From the NCBI GenBank assembly GCA_963969495.1, contig OZ018330.1:47712706-47776705 (forward strand): DNA of 64,000 nt, written 5' to 3'. The stretch's first letter is position 1. Every line of letters starts with the position of its first letter. This DNA is from Ceratothoa steindachneri. Taxonomy: Eukaryota; Arthropoda; Malacostraca; Isopoda; Cymothoidae. The notes beneath the pieces are model-generated. The model worked only from the letters and a program-made list of their open reading frames with translations, was not told the origin of the DNA and ran no database searches. Both the position numbers and the translations under genes were made by a program. Positions 45,086 through 55,818 of the stretch are shown one piece after another.

Positions 45086-46600
45086 TCATACAAGGCACAA
45101 ATGGTACGTCGCACTTGAGGAGTGCTCCTTTTCTAAGTAACTAGATTGACCTTGTACTGGCATACAAAAGTGGGACTGCGGATTAAGTAAAGTAAATGCA
45201 AGGCCATAAACTCGGCCAGAACGATGTGCATGGGGTAACAAAGGATACAAGTGAGGCTGAAACCGTCTTTTAAGACCCACCTTATAGACAAAGGGCTTGC
45301 ATCCGAAAAGGCCTCCCCCCCCATCGAATGGAAGCGGGATGCCTTCAGGGGAACACGTGGATGAAAACATGGAGGCCGGCAACTTCACCTTGTTGTAGTG
45401 TCCGTGAGCTAATTCAGCCAAAAAGCGAGAGAAAGACACCGTACTGCATACGAACTTTAGGGGGCCCGCTAGGCGGGCCTAAAACTTAGACCTCTTTGGG
45501 ACGCGAGAAACCCAATTTAGAGACTCACGGTAGGCGTCCTATCATCGAGGAGGTGAGGTGTGTACAGCATTCACTAGGTCGATATCCACACAGAAGTATG
45601 TGAGCTTATGTGTAGGTTCCAGGATACTCCTACGATGGTTGATCTGTAGGCTGGTGGACCAAAGCCTCATAACTAGGCAATGTAGGATTTGGATCTTACC
45701 GAGGAAAAGGAGATCGTCTAGGTAAGTGTACGACATACACTCGAAATCCCTGCCAAAGCTGCTGAAATCCTGGGACATGCATTGTTTCATTAGGAACGGG
45801 CATCGCCTTAAAACGCATCGGGAGGCTGGTGAAGCGATAAGAGATGCTCTTGAATTTAAGTCCAAGACACAGCCTCGCCAAGCGTGCAGCAGCATGTGAT
45901 AAAAGCCCTGACAAATTCTTAATACCCGATGCGCCAGCACGGACATCCCTTAACACCTTCCCCAAAGAGGGTAATGTGAAAGAGAGGGGGGTAGGGTATG
46001 GAGAGTCTGTCAGGGGGAACATATCGTAAGCAAGCCTACCCTCGGAGGTCTTCTTTGGAACACAGAACACACGATGGTCATATAGGATTCGATCCGCCTG
46101 TTTAAGGACGTCCGCGCGCATCCGGAAGGAGAGTACAATTGACATCTCGAGACTGGAGGTGGCCAATTCGTGTTGCCTTCCCAAGTACACACGCACTCCG
46201 CATCCTGCTGCTGCTTTGGCAATTTTAGAGGAGAGCGGCAGACTTTTTCACACAGAACGTTGATTGAAGTCATTTTTACATGACATGGGATCAAAATTAC
46301 TTACCTCTGCGTCACCTGATTCACCGCACTCAGGAAGTCGTCCTTCTGGAACAAAACCCGAGGGTCCGGAGGTGCCGCTTAACAGGGGTCCCCAACAGGA
46401 GAGGAGGATAGACTTCGGGAGCAGCGTCTGGCCGGGTCTATGGCCTTAAGTGCAGCCCGTAAACAAGGGTGTTCAGTCATGAGGTGCTTTTGCTCGTCTG
46501 ATGGTGGTCCACAAAGGTCCAGGGCCTCGATGATGTCTGCTGCCAAGCCCGCGACCACGGCGAGAAAGCGTAGCTGTTCCGTTAGGTCAAAATTGTCCAT
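45086..46600 (-). pseudogene. DIRS-like retroelement: gag end, RT and RNase H-side remnants
   Basis: GC-richer than its neighbours. On the minus strand the order is: a possible gag end (46600-46379, EQLRFLAVVAGLAADIIEAL); RT from about 46100 with VFCVPKKTSEGRLAYDMFPL, then SLGKVLRDVRAGASGIK, FKSISYRFTSLPMRF, and YTYLDDLLFLG with the YLDD catalytic box at about 45725. Then come LQINHRRSILEPTHKLTYF (connection), and after a shift RVPKRSKF and LAGPLKFVCSTVSFSRF, matching LAGLLNF-x-P-V-x-x-R. This is the DIRS/Ngaro RT arrangement (YLDDLL-LG, PT-x-x-x-FLG). A tyrosine recombinase and split repeats were not found here. Confidence 0.75.
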
Positions 46601-46627
46601 GACACAGTCTCCCCAATGTGGCTCCTC

Positions 46628-46847
<220 letters not shown>

Positions 46848-46849
46848 AA

Positions 46850-47990
46850 GGGTGTTCCAATAACTTGCACCGATTTTAAATGTGAGTTAAGTTTAAGCGT
46901 GTTATGAATTTTTTTTTTTTTTCAGATTTAACAACTACAGTCTTTTCAATTTCAACCATGGAAAGATAAACAATCGAACAACGTGTTAAAGTTATTGAAG
47001 CCTATTACGAAAATGGACGTTCAAACAGAAACGCATTTCGGGCACTTCGCGATCTTTTGGTCAACATAATAGACCAACCGAGAGTGCAATTGTGAAAATT
47101 GTTCGTAAATTCACACAAACGGGGTCGGTAGCAGATATGAAAACGCCATTGCGTGCTCGTTTACGCCGTTGAGCTGAAAACATTGCTGCAGCGCGCAAGA
47201 ATGTGGCCGAAGATCCAGACACCTCTATTGGTCATCGCGCGCAGGAATTGAACCTCTCCACAACAACGTTACATCGAATTTTGACAAAAGATTGGTCTTT
47301 ATACGATTACAAAATTCAATTGTCACAAGAACTGAAGACTACTGACCATTTGAAGTGCCGTACATTCGTCAATTGGGTGCACGAGCAAAAACAAGCCGAT
47401 GATGATTTTTCGAAAAAAATCATCTTTAGTGATGAAGCCCATTTTCATCTTGGTGGATTCGTTAAAAAGCAGAATTGTTGCATTTGGGCTGATGAAAATC
47501 CAAGGAAGATTGTTGAAAAGCCACTGCATCATCAAAAGGTCACTGTTTGGTGCGCATTTTATGCTAGTGGAATCATTGGGCCGTATTTCTTCGAAAATGA
47601 TGCCGGGAATTCTGTTACGGTAACAGGCGAGCGATACCGTTCTATGATAACCAACTTTTTATGGTCTGAATTTAATTCTATGGATGTCGAAGATTTGTCG
47701 TTTCAACAGGACGGTGCTACATGCCCCACAGCCAATGCAACAATGGCTTTATTAAATGAGAAGTTACCAGGTCGCATCATCTCTCGAAACAGCGAGGTCA
47801 ATTGGCCACCACGATCGTGTGACCTGACGCCTTTAGATTTCTTCCTTTGGGTTCATCTCAAAAGTAAGGTCTATGCCAACAAGCCAACAACAATTCAACA
47901 GCTGAAGGATGAGATAATAAGGCATATTGGTGAAATCGAGGAGCAACTATGCAGAGATGTAAAATGTGGTCGAAAATAATAAACAACTCC
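46850..47990 (+). mobile_element. Mariner-type transposon, right end missing, nearly full transposase
   Basis: The left end GGGTGTTCCAATAACTTGC begins at 46850. The gene starts at the ATG 46960 but meets a TAA after a few codons, a frameshift near 47070 and a TGA near 47172. From 47203 to 47976 it is open for 258 codons. It shows an HTH part (LSTTTLHRILTKDW), FSDEAHFHLGGFV (first catalytic Asp), ENDAGNSVTVTGERY, FQQDGAT (second Asp) and WPPRSCDLTPLDFFLW (third Asp), then SKVYANKPTTIQQLKDEI. I count 36 residues between the second and third Asp, longer than the DD34D of classical mariner. The matching right end is absent at 47980-48030. Confidence 0.88.
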
Positions 47991-48029
47991 AAGAACCGAT
48001 AGAAAATTTATATAACATGCTCTTAAGAA

Positions 48030-49036
48030 CAGAACATCTTGCAAGAAGATTTCTTTTGAGTTGGCAGCAGAGGGTGTTAGCTTTGCCGGAAAAAAGTGAA
48101 TGACAGGCTTTTAGAAGATAAATTGAAATCATATCGCCCGAGAAAGAAGCCTCGACTCAAAGAAACAATGATGAAGGCATCTAATCCTGGGCAAAGAATC
48201 ACCTTGAGTGGACTTCATGAAAAAGCATTAATACCTACTAACTTTAACAGTGCTGCATTTTTGTAATGGGTCCAATCTTTTCAAACTATAAAGTTTATTT
48301 GATAATTCATTGCTTTAATAGCTTTTCCACTAATTTTATGGCTGTTCAACGACTTATGTTGCATTTTCTACAATTGCAGATAGTTTTCTCTGACAAATCA
48401 ACCATTGTATTGCTAGATGACCGCATGCAGAGTGTAAGGAGGCGGGTTGGAGAAGAATTTATGGCTAAATATCTGAGCAAAACAGTAAAGTTTCCAACGG
48501 GAATCATGGTGTGGGGGGCCATTTTGGTGCATGGAACAAGTCAGTGGCACATTGTTGATAAAACTATGAACTAAGAAAAGTATATAGAAATTCTTAAAGC
48601 TTGTTAACTGCCTCAAATAATGGAATGGTATGTCGACAAACCTTGGATATTCAAACAAGATACGGGCCCATGTCATACAGAAGAATCAGTGAAAGCATAG
48701 TGTGCACAAAATTGAGTTTAGCTGCTCCCATAGCCAGGAAATTCTCAGAACATAAATCTGATTGAGAGTTTGAGGTGTGTGTTGAAAGATGAAATAATAC
48801 ACAAAGAGCCCATTACGGCCAAACAGAACCTCATATGCCGTCTCATTGAAGTTTGGTTCAGATCTAAGCGAATCCAGGGAATGTGCAAAACATTGATCAA
48901 TGCCATGCGAAGACGTGTTAAAGCACTCATGGATGCTAAGGGTGGCCGAACTGCTTAGTTACGAATGCAGAAGACTTAACACTGTGCAAATGTGAGAAAA
49001 TAAATCTATTTGCAATTAATAATAATTCCTCCATTA

Positions 49037-49039
<3 letters not shown>
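48030..49039 (+). pseudogene. Tc1-like transposase (DD34E type), 5'-truncated
   Basis: The plus frame from about 48370 reads VFSDKSTIVLLDD, MVWGAILVHGTSQWHIVD, KYIEILKAC, WIFKQDTGPCHTEE (second catalytic Asp), PGNSQNINLIESLRCVLKDEI (catalytic Glu as LIES) and MCKTLINAMRRRVKALMDAKGG near 48890-48950. The first catalytic box is altered (SDKS instead of SDES). Earlier pieces (48040-48240) are in broken frames. The right terminus is CAGTAATGG on the minus strand, ending at 49039 next to a TA run. The left terminus is missing. Confidence 0.85.

Positions 49040-49092
<53 letters not shown>
49040..49092. repeat. (TA)n microsatellite next to the Tc1 right end
   Basis: TA run of about 26 units directly abutting the Tc1-type end at 49039 on one side and leading toward the SINE tail on the other. 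Confidence 0.97.
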
Positions 49093-49098
<6 letters not shown>

Positions 49099-49134
49099 AT
49101 AAATCTTTCATGAACGCTAAAAAATGATGAAATG

Positions 49135-49312
49135 AATCCAGCAAGCCGCAAGAAACAGAAAACAGGATAATTTTTCTTCGTAAAAGTTATTTCCTAATTT
49201 GCAAAAATTCCGTACAGGGGTTGGATTAAGGATTCGAACCGTGCACACTGAGGCAGCGAACAACCGCTTTGATCTCAATTAAACTATCCCTTAGACCACT
49301 CGGCTACGCAGA
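49135..49312 (-). repeat. tRNA-derived SINE, copy 1 (minus strand)
   Basis: On the minus strand, TAGCCGAGTGG (49305-49295) is a Pol III A box and GGTTCGAATCC (49240-49230) a perfect B box. They are separated by a long variable-arm-like stretch, as in Leu or Ser tRNA genes. The tail part runs through CCAACCCCTGTACGG and ends with a TGTTTCTTGCGG-like motif before (TA)n. A similar copy in opposite orientation lies at 49381-49529. The acceptor stem does not pair convincingly, so it is not a working tRNA gene. Confidence 0.8.
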
Positions 49313-49380
49313 AGACAAAAAATCTCTCTTTCATAGTCACGATTGACATTGTGAAGCATACTTTAAAAGCTTGTTTATTC

Positions 49381-49526
49381 GGAAGATTTTTGATCAAAGC
49401 GGTTGCTCGCCCCCTTAGTATGCACGGTTCGAATCCTGAATCCAACCCTGTACGGAATTTTTGCGAATTAGGAAATAACATTTCCGAAAAAAAATTATCC
49501 TTTTTTTCTGTTTCTTGCGGTTTGCT

Positions 49527-49529
<3 letters not shown>
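49381..49529 (+). repeat. tRNA-derived SINE, copy 2 (plus strand), head truncated
   Basis: It contains GGTTCGAATCC at about 49426-49436, then CCAACCCTGTACGG and a tail ending GTTTCTTGCGGTTTGCTGG at 49528. This matches copy 1 in inverse orientation. The A box is lost. The tail is followed immediately by the TA run at 49529-49604. Confidence 0.8.

Positions 49530-49604
<75 letters not shown>
49529..49604. repeat. (TA)n microsatellite, probably the SINE tail
   Basis: TA run of about 37 units immediately after the 3' end of SINE copy 2. Confidence 0.97.
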
Positions 49605-49607
<3 letters not shown>

Positions 49608-50046
49608 GTTTAGTTCGTGGATTCTAAACTTCTTGACAATAGTTTTCCTCACACGGGAATTCTCACCGAGTTTTAAGAAAAAAACCCGCATTATTTAGTG
49701 CTAAGTTTCTTTCCTTTTCCAATCTAAATGTTATTTTTAAGAATCTGAAGACCATCTAATCGGTTCGCCAAAATGACATTACCGGAATTAATGCTTTATT
49801 TTGTTGTATCTTTCTTGTAACAGATGTAATTACTGCCATACACCGATTTGAATAATAGTTTGTGGTTGCGCATCGATTCTTGCAAAAGGTCATCAATCGA
49901 ATAGTTCAAGCTTAGATTTAAAGGAAAGCTCCACTATCCCTTCACATAGAGACAAAAATATATTCTACTATAAATTTTAAATTGTTAAAAGTATAATTTA
50001 TTGGTAACTACCAAAATTTTTCAAAACTCTTTTATGGTAGATCCCT
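49605..50046. other. Unassigned stretch
   Basis: No gene or repeat partner recognised. Confidence 0.3.
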
Positions 50047-50048
50047 TA

Positions 50049-50302
50049 ACAAGGTCTGCTAACCAAAAGTCGCGTGCCCTCACTTGTTTTTATTTATGAT
50101 CTTACGACCTTCAAATCTTTCAATAATTCCCTGGCTAACCTTGGGAGGACCTTGGAAATTATATCATTCAAAAGAAAATGTAAAACAACATTAGGGTTTT
50201 AAATTTAGTTAGAATCAACCGAATAGTTATAATGTTATTACAAAAAAAAAGCAAAACGGGGATCGACTCACATAATGAGGTGTAGAGTTAGTCGCCCGCA
50301 AC
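50049..50302 (+). mobile_element. Undescribed dispersed element, copy 3 (254 bp)
   Basis: The left end ACAAGGTCTGCTAACC begins at 50049 after TA (50047-50048), with AGTCGCGTGCCCTCACTT inside it. There is one internal unit with the motif AAAGAAAATGTAAAACAAC and the flank TTAGAATCAACCGA. The right end GTCGCCCGCAAC stops at 50302, followed by TA (50303-50304). This is the most compact copy with both TA flanks. Confidence 0.85.
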
Positions 50303-50304
50303 TA

Positions 50305-51621
50305 AAAATATATATTAAAGTAAAAAATTCAGTTCCTCTAAAATAGATGCATGGTTTTTATTAAAAATAAATCTTCTATTCAGTGATTGATGTGGTATAT
50401 TTACATTCCTTAATTAATTATTATATCTTCGCGTCTCTAAAATTCTTGTAAACTGAAACAGATTTGCTTTTCTCTATTATAATCAAAATAAATTTATTTT
50501 TTTAGCCTTTCCTCCTACTTAAGATACTTAATCTCTTATATTTTTGTATATTCTGATTTAATTATTCTATTAATTATTTCTTTAATATGGAGACGAGAAA
50601 GGGCCAGTATAATCTAAGCGAGACAAATTGATTATGTGTATCGTGTAAACATACCAGATGACTTTCTAACTGAGACGGACATTCTAAGGAACGACGCCTT
50701 TCTGGTTTCTTTGATTCTAACTTCGACCAAACTGAGCACAGTGGTTACTTCAACCTAGAATATATAATGACTGAACAAGCTTCCCTTATACTTAGATGCA
50801 TTTGCTTAATGGTTACTTAACATGTTTTACAAATTGATTCTTCAGAAAATTCTTCAACCCATCTAGAATTATGCAAAACTGCAGCCTTTTAATTCGAACC
50901 AATAATTGATGAGATAGATAATTATAGAATTGTCTCTTTTTGATGAAGCTTCGTAATGCTTCTTTCAGTAATGGCCAATTTAGTCGTTTTTATTCATTTA
51001 ATTTGTTTGCAAAATGGTTTAAATTTCATACAAATGCTTTTCAAACGAGAGGCAATTGGGTCCCAGGGGATAGATTTCTAATTTAAGTTTCAAATGAAAT
51101 TTTCGTCAAGGGACAAAATACAAATTCAGACAGATTAGTACATACTGTGTATGCAGATTTCTCAAATGACATACAAATATACAAACTTAATAGTGTGTTC
51201 ATGAATTAACATTTCATCATATATTCATTGTTAAATTATAAAATTATTTTGGTCATTTTTTATTACATTTTTCTATTGCGAATTGTCTCGTACATTAAAT
51301 TTATCATTCTTTAGTTTAGTGTTATTTGAATATTATAAAAAAACAAAGGAAATCTGTTTGAGTAATGAGTAAAACCGGATCCTTTTATTTTAAAAACTGA
51401 AAATAAAGACACGGAAACAAAATTTGTTAAGAAATATTTCCCAAAATAATCTTTATTACGTATCGCTTTCGCCCCAATAACACAATGGGCAGGTTTGGTC
51501 GTCATCAAATGGAGTCCCATTGTAGGGTTCGCAGTGATACAGAGCAGAAAATGTGAATCGATTTCAGACAAATGTGAAAAACACAAGGCTGGGCGCTGAT
51601 CCGCTCGCCTTCTGCCCCTCA

Positions 51622-51622
<1 letters not shown>
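50305..51622. other. Unassigned AT-rich region
   Basis: No gene recognised. A short Cys-containing reading on the minus strand near 51560-51460 (TFSALYHCEPYNGTPFD) is only about 34 codons and was not called. Confidence 0.35.

Positions 51623-51677
<55 letters not shown>
51623..51677. repeat. (TA)n microsatellite abutting a Tc1 end
   Basis: TA run of about 27 units that ends exactly at the CAGTGACTGG terminus of the Tc1 element. Confidence 0.97.
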
Positions 51678-51680
<3 letters not shown>

Positions 51681-52920
51681 TGACTGGACCTAAGTATTTG
51701 CACAACTCTATTTGTGATGTATTTTGAAACGTTCGAGATCTGGTTTGGGGTAAAGAGTCGACGTAGTTCATAGAACATATATTTAACAGAATATTTAAGG
51801 AGAACATACAAAAATATATTGACAACCAGAAAATCAACTAAAAAAAAGGAATGGGACAAAAGTATTTGGCCAAGACAAAAAAACTAATTTTAGTATTTAG
51901 TGGCGTGACCTTTATTTGCAATACCAGCATGGAGACGATTATTGTAAATGGAAACTAACTTTTGACACTCCGTATGTGGTATCTTGTTCCATTCTTGCAT
52001 GCAGATGATCCTCAAATCAGCAAGGTTCTTTGGACTCCTTTTGTGCACAGCAGTTTTAGATAATCGCCACAAATTTTCAATGGGATTGAGGTCAGGCGAT
52101 TGGCTAGGCCACGGAAGGACACCTATTTTCTTATTTGAGAACCATTCTTTCGTTAATTTCGCCGTATGTTTGGGGTCATTGTCTTGCTGAAAGATCAACT
52201 TGCGCCGCTTGTAGAATTTTTTTGCGCTTGGAAGCAGCTTCTGCTCCAGTATCTGCCTGTACGTGTAACTATCCATTTTTCCATCAATGATGTGGAGTTC
52301 CCCTATACCATGGACAGTAAAACAGCCTACACCATGATGTTGCCTCCTCCATGCTTGACGGTAGGCATGGTATTCTTGGGATCATAGGCAGTCCTTGCTT
52401 TCTTCCAAACATGAGCTTCGTTTCGGCCGAAAAGTTTGATTTTGCTTTCGTCGGATCATACAACCCATTCCCAAAACCCAATTCCTTTGTCAAGATAGTC
52501 TTTGGCAAAAGTTAAACAATTCTTCACACGTTTTGCTGTAAGAAGGGGAGTTCTACGTGGAGTGAAGGCATGTAGACCACTTCGATGCAATTCTCTAGGA
52601 ACCGTTTTTTGACTGACGTGAACTCCTTGTAACTCCAGTTCATTCTGTAGGTCTGTACGGGTAGTCATGGGCACATTCGTCACCTTACCCAGCATATAGC
52701 ATCGATAGCGGCCCGTGATCTTGCGAGTCGCTCCAACTCTTGGCAGGTTGGAAATTGCTCCAGTCTCTCGATGCTTCCGAACTATTGCCCCAACAGTTGA
52801 GTATGGAACCTTAACACGTTCACCAATTTGCCTATAGGTTAATTCTTCATTACAAATCCAACTATTTGCTTTCGAATAGCTTTGGGTATTTTTTTGACTT
52901 TCGGCATTGTAATTACCTAT
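51678..52920 (-). mobile_element. Tc1-like transposon (DD34E), nearly full-length gene, frameshifted
   Basis: The terminus CAGTGACTGGACC begins at 51678. The minus-strand gene starts at the ATG 52907 (MPKVKKIPKAIRKQIV) and spans about 1,015 bp to 51893, the size expected for a Tc1 transposase of about 340 residues. Frame changes or stops occur near 52840-52700, 52460 and 52280. The last frame (52276-51890) carries FQQDNDPKHTAK (second catalytic Asp) and SQSPDLNPIENLW (catalytic Glu). I count 34 residues between them, hence DD34E. The first catalytic region lies in the middle frame and is hard to read (AETKLMFGR). The opposite terminus beyond 52910 was not recognised. Confidence 0.88.
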
Positions 52921-53899
52921 TATTAAATGTAGAAACTACATTTAAAGAAATATTTTTGAGTGTATCTCTATTAATACTTTCCCAAATTTTAATATTAGCC
53001 CTGAATTGTTTAGCCTAGATCCTATCATATCTAATTATATTAAATCACAAATTAAAGTGTTTAAAGAATTTGTACCCCCTAGTTAGGATTTTGATGCAGG
53101 TAGCCGTTTTAAACCCCCACTCCTTACTATTTAAGACATTGTCTGTCCTGACCTACGTTATTCCATGAAGAGGTTTTTTAGAATAAAGACGAAAGCGCTC
53201 GGAATCGTTTTTCCATTTTCCTTGTGGGTGTTATAAAATATTATGCAACGTTAAAAGAGTACAATTCTACAGATAGAACTAGAATTTTGATAGCTACTCG
53301 CAGTTTTAGCTTTAAATAGCAGACAAATTTAAATAAAAAAATTCGAAATGTGGCTTAAATTTACAATCAAAAGAATGGGAAGATTTTGAAAAATTTAAAT
53401 TTGGTTGCGAGTGTATAATTCCTATATTCTTTTCAGCTAAGAGCGCTTTGATTTATGAATCTAATATTCATATAAAACTGCTTTAAAATGAATTTCAAAC
53501 GGAGAATTAAAGAACATTTATCAGAAATTCACTGTACAAAATCACAAACCGAGCCAACGCACGGGTTACAGGACGCTCGAGGTTGACCCGACAAACACTA
53601 AGTTGCGCCCCGTAACCCACATCCAAATCAACTCGGGTAAGGAGGACGGGAACCGACGACAAACTATAAGGGGAGCTCTTTTAAGTAGAGTGTTTCTAAG
53701 ATTCGAAGAGAAACCAAAACATAACTATTTGTGTGAAATCAAGAATAAAAGAATAGAACGAGACTTGTGAACGATTCTAATGTTAGAGGTAGAATATGAA
53801 CGGTACTTTGTTGAACTGTGTCCTACAGGGGTATAATAGGAAGTGAAAGTGATTGACTTCTAAATTTAAAATCGATTGCTGTATCAGGATATGGAACCG
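52921..53899. other. Unassigned AT-rich region
   Basis: No feature recognised. The first part may contain the eroded right end of the Tc1 element. Confidence 0.3.
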
Positions 53900-54010
53900 A
53901 AAAGGACGCAAGGAGATCTTGTTATCTTATTCCATAAGGCGTTGGACTTCTCTCGTCAGGGCGCTGGGTTCAATCCCTGTGAGTGGATCTACCAGGGTAT
54001 GCTTGGGAAG
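53900..54010 (+). repeat. Possible tRNA-derived SINE remnant
   Basis: AAGGCGTTGGACTTCTCTCG at 53936-53955 resembles the D-stem to anticodon part of a Ser-type tRNA, and GGGTTCAATCCC at 53966-53977 is a good B box. The A box region upstream is degenerate. It could equally be a lone tRNA pseudogene. Confidence 0.5.
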
Positions 54011-54059
54011 GGCAGCCTATTGAGGCACGCGCTTTGCCCTATCCCCCTATATGGGTAGG

Positions 54060-54757
54060 TATCTCTTACCAGAGAACATCACGCTCATACCCAACCACGA
54101 CACCGCTGTATTTCCTTCTCCTAATTACAGCAGATGGGGTAAATATAGCCACATACCCCTGAATTCGAGCAGGGGCTTCCCCCCCCCCCTCCCTGGATTA
54201 CTAAGGGTTAGCCTGATTATTGGGTGATGTCAAAGTAAAATACTGCCCCGCACCTTCCAACCATTCCTTAGAATTGCCAGAGCTTGTCAGTTTTATCTTT
54301 ATGCGAATTTCATGACCAGGTCAGGAGGATCACGTCCACAAATAAAAAGGCAGCCATGGTATAACTTATCCTACCTAACCTAAATGATTCAATAGGTCAG
54401 TAGTGTTCTATAAAACTTCAAAAATGGGAATGGTGCAAGAGAAAGTGATATGGTAGGCGAGGTACTAAAAATGGTAGTTTTGATGTTGTTAATTCGGTGG
54501 GGGTGGATGTGTGTGAGGCCTTTGGAAGGGAAAGAACCGAGTAGTAGTGGGGTGGGGTGAGAGCCTACCATATAGAGAGAAAGATAAATGAAAAAATTGA
54601 TTGTGAAATTCCCGCTCCTCTGTGGGTCAATAGACAATGCGGATGTCAACAGTTGCCTCAGGAAGACTTCGTGCTTAAATGAAAAGAAAAAAATATACAG
54701 TGACAAACATACACCTACATACGCACATGTTCTTACGGTACCGCGAATCAGAATGTA
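54060..54757. other. Unassigned stretch with a poly-C tract
   Basis: A C run with one T (about 54179-54193). G-rich sequence at 54480-54570 resembles the G/T-rich sequence near 14000-14600 only loosely. No gene recognised. Confidence 0.3.
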
Positions 54758-55052
54758 CACTATCGTTCAAAACTAGGGAACAAGGTACCATAATCTAAAT
54801 CTTCTAGTAAATATTAATTTAATGTACGTGAAAATTTCAGAGAATATTCTTCAAAATTTTCCTCTGATCGGGTCCAAGTTTCATTTCATAGAACGGCTAA
54901 AAAAAAAAATGTTAGGATTAAAGAAATGTGTATTTGAAAAGGGATACGTCCAAAAGTAAAGAACGATATGTATAGACTATCTGTTCCATGTGTAATATAG
55001 GCTTCGCATTTAGGAAATTTGAGGCATCCCAAGGGTTTTTCGAGCCTATTAT

Positions 55053-55146
55053 AACCTAACCTAAACTAACCTAGCCTTTACTTGATTAGGTTGTGTTAAG
55101 TTAAGCTAGGTAAAGTTAGGCTTAATTAAGTTAGATTAAATTAGGG
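55053..55146. repeat. Telomere-like degenerate TTAGG/CCTAA patch, inverted
   Basis: The left half reads CCTAACCTAAACTAACCTAG. The right half reads TTAGGTTGTGTTAAGTTAAG and then GTTAGG, TTAGATT and ATTAGG units, so the two halves are opposite strands of the same pentamer. It lies inside Tc1 copy B, before the transposase, and copy A lacks it. Confidence 0.6.
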
Positions 55147-55818
55147 TGTAAAAAACATAAGGATGAATCATCTTTACAAGATCTTAGGCTACATCTGAAG
55201 GTAATAATCATTTATCAAGATCGTGAGCGGAGTGTGTCCAATGGAAGAGCGAAGAGACGACACTATCTGACATTCCAAGGCATTGCTGTTGGTCAAAAAG
55301 TGTAATTTCTTGATAAAAAAGGTTACCCTCGAAAAAAACTGCCAGGAAAGCTCGCACAATACAGATGATGTCGATGGAAGACCGATTTGAGACAGCAGCC
55401 GATATTTCAGGTCAACCTGTCGATAAAATGCCCCAGAATGTGGCTCGAAAGATTCTCGCGTCGCTTGAGTGGCTAAGAAACCACTCTTATGTGAAACGAT
55501 TAAAGCAGCTAGGTTGGCCTTCGCTACTGCGCATTCCCTGTGGAATGGTGTAAGGTGAAAACTTTTTTTCAGACAGGAATGCAAATTTTATTTGTTTGGA
55601 TTGGATGTAAAGTATCGTACAAGTGAAAGATTTTATCCCACACAAAAAAAGAGGGCCATATTTGCAGGGGGGCTGCGTTATAGCGTGGAACATGATTTCA
55701 AGGGCTGAATTTTCACCAATCATCTGTTTTAACATCAATGCAAACCCTGCGGTATTCTGGAACATGTGAGTCACTCTATCCGAACATCGAGAGTACGTGA
55801 TCCTGTTTTTCATGCAGG

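Noticed and set aside
49295..49312. Functional Leu/Ser tRNA gene on the minus strand
   Set aside because: A and B boxes are good, but the acceptor stem does not pair and a second inverted copy with the same tail is adjacent, which indicates a SINE.
51460..51560. Short Cys-rich reading on the minus strand (CEPYNGTPFDDDQTCPLC) as a possible exon
   Set aside because: Only about 34 codons between stops, no splice signals I trust, and no family recognised.
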